Counted from the stretch's first letter, positions 44,483-55,218 are shown. The stretch is 59,224 bases of DNA from Neisseria sp. (GCF_030523955.1 NZ_JAUNHL010000008.1:1-59224), one strand, 5' to 3'. A program made the numbers and translations. The notes: a model not told the origin generated them from the sequence alone.

Positions 44483-45088
44483 GTGAAAACTCAGAAAGAA
44501 TTGCCGGATAGTCTGGCATTGGTGCTGATTATCTTCGTGGTAATCGGTACCTTATCTTATTTTGTCTTCAACCATTGGCAGCGGGTACAAGCCATCGAAA
44601 ATACCGCACAGCGGGTTAATGCCGAGCAGGTAGCCGCTAAAATGGCTAAAGAGCGTGAAGATCTGCGTGCGGTTATGAATGGCGAAAAAAGACTGGAAGA
44701 TTTGGATAAAGCAGCATCGGCAACCAATGAGGAAGGTATACAAAAAGTCGCGCATTCTGTAGACGAGCAGGAAACGGTAGCCCCTGAAGCTAAGCCCGAA
44801 GTGGCAGAAGCGGTAAAAGAGGAGGCAAAGCCCGTAAAAAAGCCGGCAGCATCGGCAGCAGACCAAGTTAAAGCGGAACTTGGGCCGGTTATCATAAAAA
44901 CACCCGCGCCACCTGTCGCATCATCGGAGGGGATAGCAGGGGGAATCAATCAATACAGTTGCAGACAAAAGCAGCAATGTTCTCAAATGAAATCTTGCGC
45001 AGAAGCGAAATTCTATGCCAAGCAATGCAGTAACACACAAATCAAGCCGGATGAAAACGGCAAAGTATGCCCTGAGTTGTGCGGTTAA
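44483..45088 (+). CDS. Membrane-anchored protein with Excalibur-like cysteine domain
   Basis: 201 residues from GTG 44483, with AGGGA upstream. One membrane helix at about 11-31 (LALVLIIFVVIGTLSYFVFNHW). A charged, Ala/Pro/Glu-rich spacer (about 35-155) has repeated EAKPEVAEAVKEEAKPVKKP-type sequence. The C-terminal domain (about 157-201) has six cysteines: YSCRQKQQCSQMKSCAEAKF, then KQCSNTQ and VCPELCG. Spacing matches the Excalibur family (YxC-x6-C-x5-C-x-EA-x4-Lxx-C), but the Ca2+ loop DxDxDGxPCE is replaced by PDENGKVCPELC. It follows two pilin genes and may belong to the pilus system; unproven. AT-rich. Confidence 0.75.
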   Translation: MKTQKELPDSLALVLIIFVVIGTLSYFVFNHWQRVQAIENTAQRVNAEQVAAKMAKEREDLRAVMNGEKRLEDLDKAASATNEEGIQKVAHSVDEQETVAPEAKPEVAEAVKEEAKPVKKPAASAADQVKAELGPVIIKTPAPPVASSEGIAGGINQYSCRQKQQCSQMKSCAEAKFYAKQCSNTQIKPDENGKVCPELCG

Positions 45089-45095
45089 AAAATAG

Positions 45096-45159
45096 CCGTA
45101 GGTCGGGCTTAATGCCTGATACAAGGAGTCGTAGGTCGGGCATTAATGCCCGACACAAG
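45096..45159. repeat. Tandem CGTAGGTCGGGC repeat units
   Basis: CCGTAGGTCGGGCTTAATGC (45096) and TCGTAGGTCGGGCATTAATGC (45129) followed by CGACACAAG. The second has an inner palindrome TCGGGCATTAATGCCCGA. Confidence 0.6.
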
Positions 45160-45265
45160 CCGAATCCAAGCAAAAAATCTGACACAATGCCCAAATTACC
45201 TCAACTCCTGCCCGCTTACCGAAGCGGGCTTTTGTTTTGCTGCGCGTTCAAGCGCTTTCCATTAA

Positions 45266-47035
<1,770 letters not shown>

Positions 47036-47052
47036 GATATTCTTGCCGACTA

Positions 47053-47115
47053 AAATGCCTGTCTGAAAATATTGTGCCGTGCAGAAACACGCAAATGGGT
47101 TTTCAGACAGGCATA
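47053..47115. terminator. Inverted DUS with long loop after argS
   Basis: AAAATGCCTGTCTGAAAA and GGTTTTCAGACAGGCATATT separated by about 27 bases. Confidence 0.55.
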
Positions 47116-47680
47116 TTTTATTTATTTCACTATCGTTAAAATCCGCCAAGCCCTCTCTCCCACGGGAGAGGGAATAAGCGGCCGGTGTTAATCACTTTTC
47201 AGACAGGCATAATATTGGCAGCACCAACAAACCCAAAACGTATGATGTTGCCAGCTATTAAAACCCAACGACAACCACACCCCCTCCGCGTGGGGGAAGC
47301 CCGGGGGAATGACTGGCAAAGGTTTCGCTCTGTATGTTATCGGGCATCTTCGTTATAATGCGGGGTTTGCCTTTCGGGCAGACGGGCATTGCCCTTAAAA
47401 GAACAACAGCAAAACCGGTTCGCGCAAACCGGCTGCTGGCAATCAGAATATACACATTACGCCTATCAATAACCTGCTTGCCGTTATAGCAGATTAACTT
47501 AACTTTCGCTACGGCGTTGCTGCGCCTTGCCGTACTACTTGTACTGTCTTCGGCTTGCTGCCTTGTATCGAAGTAATTAAATCTGCTATAGGCAGGCGCA
47601 CTTAAGTTTGTTTAGTGGTCATGCTACCGGCTGTCCAACGGGCACAGATGCCTGTCTGAAACCGGTAGCGAAGGAATAAT
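47116..47680. other. Gene-free interval upstream of alanine symporter
   Basis: Contains a palindrome CCCTCTC-TCCCACGG-GAGAGGG (47151-47172), a lone DUS near 47200, a TATAAT box at 47354, GC-rich hairpins around 47360-47435 and a CREE (47485-47590). No convincing ORF. The TATAAT-plus-hairpin part could be a leader or small RNA, but I cannot match it to a known riboswitch. Confidence 0.45.
47485..47590. repeat. CREE-like element, internally deleted form (106 bp)
   Basis: TATAGCAGATTAACTTAACT to GTAATTAAATCTGCTATA with the GCCGTACTACTTGTACTG core. About 90 bp before the symporter ATG, so it could influence its transcript. Confidence 0.8.
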
Positions 47681-49102
47681 ATGATTGAAACGATTCACAA
47701 TTGGGTAAACAACATCAACGGCCCTTTATGGGAAGGCCTGATTTTTCTGCTGGTCGGCACCGGTATCTTTTTTACCTTAGCCACCGGCTTTGTACAATTC
47801 CGCCTGCTGGGTCGCAGCATTAAGGAAATGCTGGGCGGCCGCAAGGCGGGCGATGATCCGCACGGCATCACGCCGTTCCAAGCTTTCGTTACCGGCTTGG
47901 CCAGCCGCGTGGGTGTGGGCAATATCGCCGGTGTGGCGATTGCGATTTCGCTGGGCGGCCCCGGTGCGGTGTTTTGGATGTGGGTAACGGCGCTGATCGG
48001 CATGAGCTCGGCCTTTGCCGAGTCTTCGCTGGCACAGCTGTTTAAAATCCGCGACCATAAAAACGGCCATTTCCGCGGCGGCCCGGCTTATTACATTACC
48101 CAAGGCTTGAAGCAGAAATGGTTGGGCGTATTGTTTGCCATCAGCCTGATTTTCTGTTTCGGTTTGGTTTATGAAGCGGTGCAGGCCAACTCGATTGTGG
48201 CGGCGGCCGAAGTGGCTTGGGGCTGGAACAAACACGCCGTGGGCGTGGCTTTGGTGATTTTTACCGCACCGATTATTTTCGGCGGCATCCGCCGCGTGTC
48301 GCGCGTGGCCGAGGCGATGGTACCGATTATGGCGGTGTTTTACTTGCTGATGGCGCTGTATGTGATGGCGGTGAATATCGCAGAAGTACCGCGCGTGTTC
48401 GGCCTGATTTTCAGCTCGGCGTTCGACTTTAAAGCAGCCGGCGGCGGCCTGCTCGGCTCGATGATTTCCGCAGCGATGATGAACGGCATCAAGCGCGGCC
48501 TGTATTCCAACGAGGCCGGCCAAGGTTCTGCGCCGAATGCGGCGGCGGCGGCCGATGTGAAACACCCGGTATCGCAAGGCATGATTCAGATGTTGGGCGT
48601 GTTTATCGATACCTTAATCGTGTGTTCGTGCACCGCGTTTATCTTGCTGCTCTCCGATGTACACACCACCAATTCCACGCTCACCGGCGTGCAGCTTACC
48701 CAAGCGGCGCTGGTGCACCATGTGGGTGCCTGGGGTGCGGACTTCTTGGCTATCGTGCTGTTTTTGTTTGCCTTCTCAACCATTATCGGCAACTACGCTT
48801 ATGCCGAATCAAACATCCAATACCTCAACAACCACTGGCTGGTGATGGCTATTTTCCGCATGGCGGTGTTGGGCATGGTGTATTTCGGCGCGATTGCCAA
48901 TGTGCCGGTGGTGTGGGACATGGCCGATATGTCGATGGGCTTTATGGCTTTAATCAACCTGATTGCGATTCTGGCGCTCAGCCCGCTGGTGTTCTTGTTG
49001 TTGAAAGACTATACGGCCAAGCTGAAAATGGGCAAAGAGCCGGTATTCAAATTGTCTGAACATCCTACCTTGAAACGCAAAATCAAATCGGATATCTGGT
49101 AA
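47681..49102 (+). CDS. Alanine/glycine:cation symporter (AGCS family), second copy
   Basis: 473 residues, about ten membrane helices. AGCS motifs: ASRVGVGNIAGVAIAISLGGPGA near 68-90 and the signature LYSNEAGQGSAPNAAAAA near 272. Related to but distinct from the copy at 3792-5294, sharing perhaps a third of residues by eye. Ribosome binding site GAAGGAA precedes ATG. A DUS lies 30 bp upstream and an inverted DUS after the stop. Confidence 0.92.
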   Translation: MIETIHNWVNNINGPLWEGLIFLLVGTGIFFTLATGFVQFRLLGRSIKEMLGGRKAGDDPHGITPFQAFVTGLASRVGVGNIAGVAIAISLGGPGAVFWMWVTALIGMSSAFAESSLAQLFKIRDHKNGHFRGGPAYYITQGLKQKWLGVLFAISLIFCFGLVYEAVQANSIVAAAEVAWGWNKHAVGVALVIFTAPIIFGGIRRVSRVAEAMVPIMAVFYLLMALYVMAVNIAEVPRVFGLIFSSAFDFKAAGGGLLGSMISAAMMNGIKRGLYSNEAGQGSAPNAAAAADVKHPVSQGMIQMLGVFIDTLIVCSCTAFILLLSDVHTTNSTLTGVQLTQAALVHHVGAWGADFLAIVLFLFAFSTIIGNYAYAESNIQYLNNHWLVMAIFRMAVLGMVYFGAIANVPVVWDMADMSMGFMALINLIAILALSPLVFLLLKDYTAKLKMGKEPVFKLSEHPTLKRKIKSDIW

Positions 49103-49120
49103 ACGCAGCTTGATGAAAGC

Positions 49121-49156
49121 ATGCCTGTCTGAAAAAGTTTTCAGACAGGCATTTTG
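49121..49156. terminator. Inverted DUS terminator
   Basis: ATGCCTGTCTGAAAAA and TTTTCAGACAGGCATTTT after the symporter. Confidence 0.75.
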
Positions 49157-49160
49157 TTTG

Positions 49161-49197
49161 TTTGCAAAGGTCTCAGGATTTAAGTGAATCCGCTATA
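49161..49197. repeat. Joined remnants of family-2 and CREE ends
   Basis: TTTGCAAAGGTCTCAG is directly followed by GTGAATCCGCTATA, the terminal part of a CREE, only 12 bp before priA. Confidence 0.5.
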
Positions 49198-49208
49198 TAA
49201 TGCCCTCC

Positions 49209-51371
49209 ATGATTTACCACCATATCGCCTTGAACGTACCGCTCGGGCTGCTGACTTATTCATATCCCCAAGCCATCCCCGCCGGAACGCGGGTGGCGGT
49301 GCCGTTTCGCGGCCGCGAGGCGGTGGGCGTGGTGTGGGAAACCGATGTTAAGCCCGAAATCGCCCCCGCCAAAATCCTGCCGGTTAAGCAAGTGTTCGGC
49401 CAAGAGCCGCCGCTGCCCGAAGATTGGCGCGCCTTGTTGGATTTTGTGTCGCGCTATTATCTTTATCCGATCGGCCAAGCGGTGTTTGCCGCCCTGCCGC
49501 AGGGAATGCGTGAAGCCCGGGCGGTTACCCTGCCGCAGCCGCCGCACTTTTACGGTTTGAGCGAGGAAGGCCGTATGCAGGCGCCGCCGCCGGTGCGCTT
49601 TTCCAAGCAACACGCATTGTGGCAGGCACTGGCGGCGGGCCATCAGGAAGAGGCCTGTCTGAAAGCCATTCATCCGCAGGCAGGCAAGCTGTTGCAGCAA
49701 TGGCGGCAAGCCGGTTGGCTGGACGAAAGCGAGGCCGCCGCGCCACAAATCGCCGCGTCGCAACATCTGCTCAACGACGGTCAGCAAGCGGCGGCGGATA
49801 CGCTTCAGACAGGCCTTAGCAGCTTCCAAACCTTCCTGCTGTACGGCATTACCGGCAGCGGCAAAACCGAAGTGTATTTCGATGCCATGGCCAAAGTGCT
49901 GGCCCAAGGGCGGCAGGTGTTGTTTCTTTTGCCCGAAATCAACCTGACGCCCCAGCTCTTGAAGCGGGTAAACGAGCGTTTCGGTCAAGTGCCGACCGCT
50001 GTTTTGCACAGCCAAACCGCCGCCGGCCGCCGCACGCAGGATTATCTGCGCGCGATGACGGGGCAGGCCAAGTTGGTTATCGGCACCCGGCTGGCGGTGT
50101 TCACGCCGCTGCCTGATTTGGCGCTGATTGTGGTGGACGAAGAGCACGATGCTTCGTTTAAGCAGGACAACGAATTGCGCTACCATGCGCGCGATTTGGC
50201 AGTATGGCGCGGCAAGCAGAGCGCCTGCCCGGTGGTGTTGGGCAGCGCCACACCCAGCTTGGAGAGTTGGCACAAGGCGCAAAGCGGCGGCTACCGCCTG
50301 CTGGAACTGACGCAACGCGCCCGCCGCGCCGCAAGGCCACCGCAGGTGGAGATTCTCGACGTACGCCGCCAGCAACTCGACAACGGGTTTTCGCAACAGG
50401 CGCTGAAACTGATTCAAGAGAATCACCAAAACGGCGGCCTCACGCTGGTTTACCTGAACCGCCGCGGTTTTGCACCCGCGCTGTTTTGCGGCGACTGCGG
50501 CCATATTTTCGGCTGTCCGCGCTGTTCGGCCAAAATGGTGCTGCACCAACGTGTCCGCCAGTTGCGTTGCCACCATTGCGATTTCAGACAGGCCATTCCC
50601 CGCAAATGCCCCGATTGCGGCAATCAGGATTTGACCGCCGTCGGCCACGGCACCCAACGGGTGGAGGAAACGCTTAAATCGTTTCTGCCGCAGGCAACCG
50701 TGGTACGGGTCGACCGCGACAGCACCGCCCGTAAAAACGACTGGGAACGGCTTTACCGCGACATCGCGGATAATCGCATCGATGTTCTGGTCGGCACCCA
50801 AATGCTGGCCAAAGGCCACGATTTCGCACGCCTCAATCTGGTGGTGGTGCTCAATGCCGACGGCAGTTTGTACAGCGCCGATTTCCGCGCGCCGGAAAAG
50901 TTGTTTGCCGAACTGATGCAGGTGGCCGGCCGCGCCGGCCGCGCCGATGCGGCCGGTCGGGTGCTGATACAAACCCAATTGCCGGAACATCCGGTATTCG
51001 CCGCCGTTCAGGCACAGGATTATCCCGCTTTTGCCGCGCACGAATTGGCCGAACGCAAAATGTTCGGCATGCCGCCTTTCGGCTTTCAGGCCGCGGTGCG
51101 TGCCGATGCGGTGGCAATCGGGCAGGCGCAGGATTTTCTGGCCGGGATTAAGGCCGAAGTCGAAAACCGGCTGCCGCCCGAAGTTTCGCTGTTGGGGCCG
51201 GTGCCGATGTTCATGATGCGGCTGGCCGAACGCGAACGGGCGCAGGTATTTCTCGAATCGCCTTCTCGCAAACAGCTGCACCGTGCCGCCGCGCTGTGGC
51301 TTTATCTGCTGCAAGGCCGGCGAGACGCTGCGGTGCGCTGGTCGATAGATGTCGATCCTTTGGAAATGTAA
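49209..51371 (+). CDS. priA: Primosomal replication protein N' (PriA helicase)
   Basis: Restarts stalled replication forks by loading the replisome. 720 residues from ATG 49209 (MIYHHIALNVPLG). The N-terminal DNA-binding domain covers about 1-190. Superfamily 2 helicase motifs: Walker A GITGSGKTE near 213 and DEEH near 312. The zinc-binding insertion has cysteine pairs CGDCGHIFGCPRC, CHHCDF and CPDCGNQ near 430-475. QVAGRAGRA is motif VI. Two DUS cores lie inside the gene (about 49652, 50582). The region in which neisserial transformation acts often includes such genic DUS. Confidence 0.96.
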   Translation: MIYHHIALNVPLGLLTYSYPQAIPAGTRVAVPFRGREAVGVVWETDVKPEIAPAKILPVKQVFGQEPPLPEDWRALLDFVSRYYLYPIGQAVFAALPQGMREARAVTLPQPPHFYGLSEEGRMQAPPPVRFSKQHALWQALAAGHQEEACLKAIHPQAGKLLQQWRQAGWLDESEAAAPQIAASQHLLNDGQQAAADTLQTGLSSFQTFLLYGITGSGKTEVYFDAMAKVLAQGRQVLFLLPEINLTPQLLKRVNERFGQVPTAVLHSQTAAGRRTQDYLRAMTGQAKLVIGTRLAVFTPLPDLALIVVDEEHDASFKQDNELRYHARDLAVWRGKQSACPVVLGSATPSLESWHKAQSGGYRLLELTQRARRAARPPQVEILDVRRQQLDNGFSQQALKLIQENHQNGGLTLVYLNRRGFAPALFCGDCGHIFGCPRCSAKMVLHQRVRQLRCHHCDFRQAIPRKCPDCGNQDLTAVGHGTQRVEETLKSFLPQATVVRVDRDSTARKNDWERLYRDIADNRIDVLVGTQMLAKGHDFARLNLVVVLNADGSLYSADFRAPEKLFAELMQVAGRAGRADAAGRVLIQTQLPEHPVFAAVQAQDYPAFAAHELAERKMFGMPPFGFQAAVRADAVAIGQAQDFLAGIKAEVENRLPPEVSLLGPVPMFMMRLAERERAQVFLESPSRKQLHRAAALWLYLLQGRRDAAVRWSIDVDPLEM

Positions 51372-51443
51372 CATCGGAACACTGCGCCGCAGGCGTATGC
51401 CTGTCTGAAAAAACAGCGTTTCATACACACAAAAAAGAACACT

Positions 51444-52358
51444 ATGAATACTTCTTCCCCCGCTTATCCTTACCATCTGCGCCTGCTCGGCATGGCCGTC
51501 ATCTGGGGCGCCTCCTGGCCTTGGGGGCGGATAGTCGCGCAAACCATGCCGCCGCTTACCGCCGCGGCGCTGCGTTTTTTACTGGCGGGTAGCGCTTTAA
51601 CGGTTTGGCTGCTGTATGCCAACCGGGGTGTCGCGCCGCTCAAGCGGCTGAGCGGCGGCCAGTGGCTGGGTTTGACAGCGGCGGCGGCCAGCGGCATTTG
51701 CGCTTATGCGGTGTTTTTTATGTACGGGCTGCAAAGTGTGGCGGCCGGCCGCGCCTCGGTAGTAGTGGCTTTGAATCCGGTGCTCACGTTGCTGCTGGCT
51801 GCCTGGCTGTTTCGCGAGCGCTTGAATGCGGGCATTTTGCTGGGAATGCTGTTGGCGGTTAGCGGCGCGCTGACGGCGATTACCAAAGGCGATCCCTTGC
51901 AGGTGTTCCGTGGCGGCATAGGCACGGGCGAGGTGTTGCTGTTCGGCTGCGTGGCCAGTTGGTCGGCCTATACCTTGATCGGCCGCAAGATGCTCAAAGG
52001 CATCGATGCCTTAACGGCCACCACCGTGGCGACGGTGCTGGGCTCGCTGATGTTGCTGCTGGCGGCCTCGCAGATTGAAGGGGCGGCGGGTTGGCGGCAG
52101 GTGTTTGCTGCGCCGCTAAGCGGCTGGTTCAGCGTGGCGGCGCTGGCTTTCGGTGCGACCACGCTGGCGTATTCCTGGTATTTCAGCGGCGTGCAGCGGC
52201 TGGGCGTCGGCGTGGCGGCGGCCTATATCGTGCTGGTACCGATTTTCGGTATTTTGTCTTCCGCTCTGCTGTTGGGCGAACCGCTGCACGCTTCGCTGGC
52301 GTGGGGCGGCTTATTGGCTGCCGGCGGCATGATGCTGATGAACGTGGCACGCCGTTGA
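51444..52358 (+). CDS. EamA family (DMT) transporter
   Basis: 304 residues with ten membrane helices and two EamA repeats: AVIWGASWPWGRI at the start and WSAYTLIGRKMLKG in the second half; LNPVLTLLLAAWLFRERLN closes repeat 1. Drug/metabolite transporters of this type export amino acids, metabolites or drugs. Starts 72 bp after priA, with a DUS between, so possibly cotranscribed. Substrate not predictable. Confidence 0.88.
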   Translation: MNTSSPAYPYHLRLLGMAVIWGASWPWGRIVAQTMPPLTAAALRFLLAGSALTVWLLYANRGVAPLKRLSGGQWLGLTAAAASGICAYAVFFMYGLQSVAAGRASVVVALNPVLTLLLAAWLFRERLNAGILLGMLLAVSGALTAITKGDPLQVFRGGIGTGEVLLFGCVASWSAYTLIGRKMLKGIDALTATTVATVLGSLMLLLAASQIEGAAGWRQVFAAPLSGWFSVAALAFGATTLAYSWYFSGVQRLGVGVAAAYIVLVPIFGILSSALLLGEPLHASLAWGGLLAAGGMMLMNVARR

Positions 52359-52367
52359 ATAGGGTGA

Positions 52368-52471
52368 TATAGCAGATTTAATTACTTCGATACAAGGCAG
52401 CAAGCCGCAGACAGTACAAGTAGTACGGCAAGGCGCAGCAACGCCGTAGCGAAAGTTAAGTTAATCTGCTA
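52368..52471. repeat. CREE-like element, internally deleted, clipped right end
   Basis: TATAGCAGATTTAATTACTT to GTTAAGTTAATCTGCTA; the last two bases are lost and replaced by GAGGTCTCAG of the family-2 end. Confidence 0.75.
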
Positions 52472-52566
52472 GAGGTCTCAGATTTTATTTTCAGACAGGC
52501 ATACCGCCTTTACCTGCCAAAATCCTTTAAAATAACCCTCTGCTTTCTCATGATGCGAATCTCCAT

Positions 52567-53991
52567 ATGACCACTTTATGCCTGTCTGAAAAAAATATCC
52601 GGCGGATGCTTGCCGCCACGTTGTGCTTGCTGCCGGTTGCCGCTTTTGCCTTGGATACCGGCAAAATTCCGCCGCAGGAAATCGCGGTGTACGTGCAGGA
52701 TATGCAAACCGGCCAGGTGTTGGCGTCGCACCGCGCCGATGCTTCTATGCAGCCCGCTTCGGTGATGAAATTGGTGACTACCTTCGCTGCTTTGCGTGCG
52801 TTGGGGCCGGATTTTAGTTGGCAGACCGAGTTCAAAAGCGAAGCGCCGGTGCGCGGCGGCGTGCTGGAAGGAGCGGTGTACTGGATGGGCAGCGGCGACC
52901 CGGTATTCGATCAAAAAGACATACAAAGCGTACAACAACAGATGCGTGAACACGGTATCCGGGCTATCCGCGGCCCGCTGGTGTTTGACGACAGCGTGTG
53001 GAGCAGCAACGGTAGTGCCGACGACTTCGAGCGTGATGCAGGCGAAACGTTCGCCACGCCGCCCAGCCCGCACATGTTGGCTTATAAAGTGGTGTGGGCA
53101 AAAGCCGTGCGCAATCCTTTGGGCGACCTTGCATTCGAAACCAATCCGCCGCTGCCGGGCATTGCGCAGCAGATTAATGTGCAAAGCAGCGCCGGCCTCG
53201 CCACTAATTGCACCTCGCTGAAAAATTATGTGTCCGCCGCTTACCGCAGCGGCGTGCTGTATTTCAACGGCAAACTGCCGGAAAGCTGCATCGGCAGCGA
53301 AATGTTCATCAATATGCTGGATATGGATGAATTCGCCGGACAAAGCTTTACCAACCAATGGCGCACCGGCGGCGGTGAAATGGCCGACGGCTACCGCTCC
53401 GGCAAAACGCCGGTTGCCGCCCAAACATTAGCCGTCCACCGATCGCCGCCCTTATCGTATGTATTGCGCGATATGAATAAGAATTCCAATAATGTGATTG
53501 CCCGCAGTGTTTTTCTGACTCTGGGCGCGCAGCGCGGCAAGGGGGAAACCGTACAAAGCGCCCGGGCCGAAGTGCGCCGTGAGTTGGTAGCGGCCGGGTT
53601 GGACGATGAGGCGCTGGATTTGGAAAACGGATCCGGCCTCTCGCGCCGCGAACGCGCCACCGCCCGTATGTTGGGCGAAATGCTGACCGCCGCCTGGAAA
53701 TCGCCTTTCAGACAGGCCTTGGTCGACAGTCTGCCGATAGGGGGGGTGGACGGCACCTTAAAAAGCCGTTTTAACGATCCGAGCCAAACCGGACGTTTTT
53801 ATCTGAAAACCGGTACGCTGGATAACGTACGCGCGTTGGCCGGCTACTGGCTGCCGGCCGATCCGGCCGAAGGCAACCCGCTTTCGGTGGTGGCGGTGGT
53901 GAACAGCAAACAGGCCAAGCAATATTTGCCGCAGTTGGATAGCGTGGTCGCCAAGGCGGTATACGGTAGTGGAAAAAAAGACGCTAAATAA
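52567..53991 (+). CDS. dacB: D-alanyl-D-alanine carboxypeptidase / endopeptidase (PBP4)
   Basis: 474 residues. Periplasmic class C penicillin-binding protein that trims peptidoglycan. Signal sequence ends near AAFA (about residue 28). Active-site SxxK is SVMK (Ser65, Lys68), SxN is in MNKNSNNVIARS (near 306) and KTGT is near 414. Translation from ATG 52567 makes the first residues from a DUS (LCLSEKN); ATG 52606 would skip it and leave a minimal signal peptide. A run of seven G lies at 53740-53746. Confidence 0.94.
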   Translation: MTTLCLSEKNIRRMLAATLCLLPVAAFALDTGKIPPQEIAVYVQDMQTGQVLASHRADASMQPASVMKLVTTFAALRALGPDFSWQTEFKSEAPVRGGVLEGAVYWMGSGDPVFDQKDIQSVQQQMREHGIRAIRGPLVFDDSVWSSNGSADDFERDAGETFATPPSPHMLAYKVVWAKAVRNPLGDLAFETNPPLPGIAQQINVQSSAGLATNCTSLKNYVSAAYRSGVLYFNGKLPESCIGSEMFINMLDMDEFAGQSFTNQWRTGGGEMADGYRSGKTPVAAQTLAVHRSPPLSYVLRDMNKNSNNVIARSVFLTLGAQRGKGETVQSARAEVRRELVAAGLDDEALDLENGSGLSRRERATARMLGEMLTAAWKSPFRQALVDSLPIGGVDGTLKSRFNDPSQTGRFYLKTGTLDNVRALAGYWLPADPAEGNPLSVVAVVNSKQAKQYLPQLDSVVAKAVYGSGKKDAK

Positions 53992-54198
53992 TATAAGCTG
54001 CGTAAAATCAGCAAAATGTGTTGGAGAAATGGACAGACAGCCAGATAAAATCCAAGAGAAAGCTTGTAAAACTTTATCCGGTACCTCATATTTGTCATAA
54101 TTGATAGCTGTACCAATCATACCAACAAAGTTTTGTTTCGAGTTTCCAATCATTGGAGGCTGTAAAACAAAACGTAATCAACATTATTTGGAGATGTC
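53992..54198 (-). pseudogene. Possible coding remnant between dacB and grxC
   Basis: On the minus strand from 54153 the frame reads MIGNSKQNFVGMIGTAINY and on to about 53995 before running into the reverse of dacB. Low GC and protein-like, but no ribosome binding site and no natural end. It may be a fragment left by a lost insertion. Confidence 0.2.
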
Positions 54199-54462
54199 AT
54201 GCAAACCGTAACCATTTATTCAGGCCCGTATTGCCCTTATTGCACCATGGCCAAGCAACTGTTAAAACAGGTCGGCGTTACTGAAATTATTGAGATTCAA
54301 GAAAAAAATGATCCCGAAGCGTTTCAAGCCATGCGTGAAGCCACCGGCACCCGTACAGTACCGCAAATCTTTATCGGCGATACCCATATCGGCGGCTTTG
54401 ACGAAACCTACGCCCTGCATAAAAAAGGCGAATTGGTGCCGCTGTTGAATTTAGGGCAATAA
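54199..54462 (+). CDS. grxC: Glutaredoxin 3
   Basis: 87 residues. Glutathione-dependent thiol-disulfide oxidoreductase. Active site CPYC at residues 12-15; TVPQIFIGDTHIGGFDE supplies the cis-proline and the GG glutathione-binding motif. TTGGAG precedes ATG. It is followed after 61 bp by secB, a frequent proteobacterial pairing. Confidence 0.95.
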   Translation: MQTVTIYSGPYCPYCTMAKQLLKQVGVTEIIEIQEKNDPEAFQAMREATGTRTVPQIFIGDTHIGGFDETYALHKKGELVPLLNLGQ

Positions 54463-54523
54463 GTAAAATCCTTTCCTGCCGCCTTTGGGCGGCACAACCT
54501 TTCCTTTTAAAAGCGAGATAGAC

Positions 54524-54973
54524 ATGAGCGAACAAGATCAAGTTCAAACCGAAGCACAACCCGTATTCAGCATCGAAAAACTGTATGTAAAAGACCTGTC
54601 TCTGGAAGTGCCGCACGCTCCTCAAGTTTTCTTGGAAAACAACGACCCCAGCGTGGACATGCGCGTGGCGACCGAAAGCCAAAAACTCGAAGAAGAATTC
54701 TACGAAGTGAGCGTAACCGTAACCGTAACCGCCAAAATGGCCGACGAGCGCGTGATGTTCCTCAACGAAGTGACCCAAAGCGGTATTTTCCGCTTGGCCA
54801 ATATTCCGGACGACGATGTACAATTGCTGCTGGCGGTCGCTTGCCCGAACATTCTGTTCCCTTATGCGCGCGAAACCATCTCTTCTACCGTAACCCGCGC
54901 CGGCTTCCCGCCCGTTTTGCTCGCCCCGATTAATTTCGAAGCGCTTTATCAGCAACAGCAGCAAAACGCTTGA
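54524..54973 (+). CDS. secB: Protein-export chaperone SecB
   Basis: 149 residues from ATG 54524 ([12 protein letters not shown]). Homotetrameric chaperone that keeps preproteins unfolded and delivers them to SecA. The core [21 protein letters not shown] and the C-terminal [32 protein letters not shown] are diagnostic. Likely in one transcript with grxC, ended by the nested hairpin at 54977-55033. Confidence 0.96.
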   Translation: MSEQDQVQTEAQPVFSIEKLYVKDLSLEVPHAPQVFLENNDPSVDMRVATESQKLEEEFYEVSVTVTVTAKMADERVMFLNEVTQSGIFRLANIPDDDVQLLLAVACPNILFPYARETISSTVTRAGFPPVLLAPINFEALYQQQQQNA

Positions 54974-54976
54974 TCA

Positions 54977-55033
54977 ATGCCTGTCTGAAAAAAACGCCTG
55001 ATTTTATATCGGGCGTTTTTTTTCAGACAGGCA
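54977..55033. terminator. Nested terminator after secB
   Basis: Inner stem AAAACGCC / GGGCGTTTTTTTT inside an outer inverted DUS pair. The family-2 element starts at the next base. Confidence 0.8.
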
Positions 55034-55198
55034 GAGACCTTTGCAAAAAACTTTTTAATCCTGAATTGATTGATATCTCGTCATACTCGGGCTTGACCCG
55101 AGTATCTGCTTTTTCTTCTCAAACAAAAAGATGCTCGGGTCAAGCTCGAGCATGATGCAAATGTTTTCAGATATCGAAAAGAATTTTGCAAAGGTCTC
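55034..55198. repeat. Family-2 palindromic element, complete 165-bp copy
   Basis: Terminal inverted repeats GAGACCTTTGCAAAA / TTTTGCAAAGGTCTC. Inner blocks ACTCGGGCTTGACCCGAGT and GCTCGGGTCAAGCTCGAGC form two opposed hairpins. Non-coding; MITE-like. The ends look like IS5-type neisserial ends from memory. Confidence 0.75.
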
Positions 55199-55218
55199 AG
55201 GAATTGTGTGTGAATACG

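Noticed and set aside
47340-47470. Glycine riboswitch upstream of the alanine symporter
   Set aside because: Hairpins exist, but I could not find the conserved glycine-aptamer core; left as an unexplained leader.
49260-51542. 760-codon minus-strand open frame opposite priA
   Set aside because: It lies across the whole priA gene in the complementary frame of GC-rich codons; composition is Arg/His/Gln-rich as expected for a shadow.
53740-53746. Seven-G run in dacB as a phase-variation tract
   Set aside because: Short, inside a conserved Gly-Gly codon pair of an active-site gene; length is in the range of ordinary sequence.
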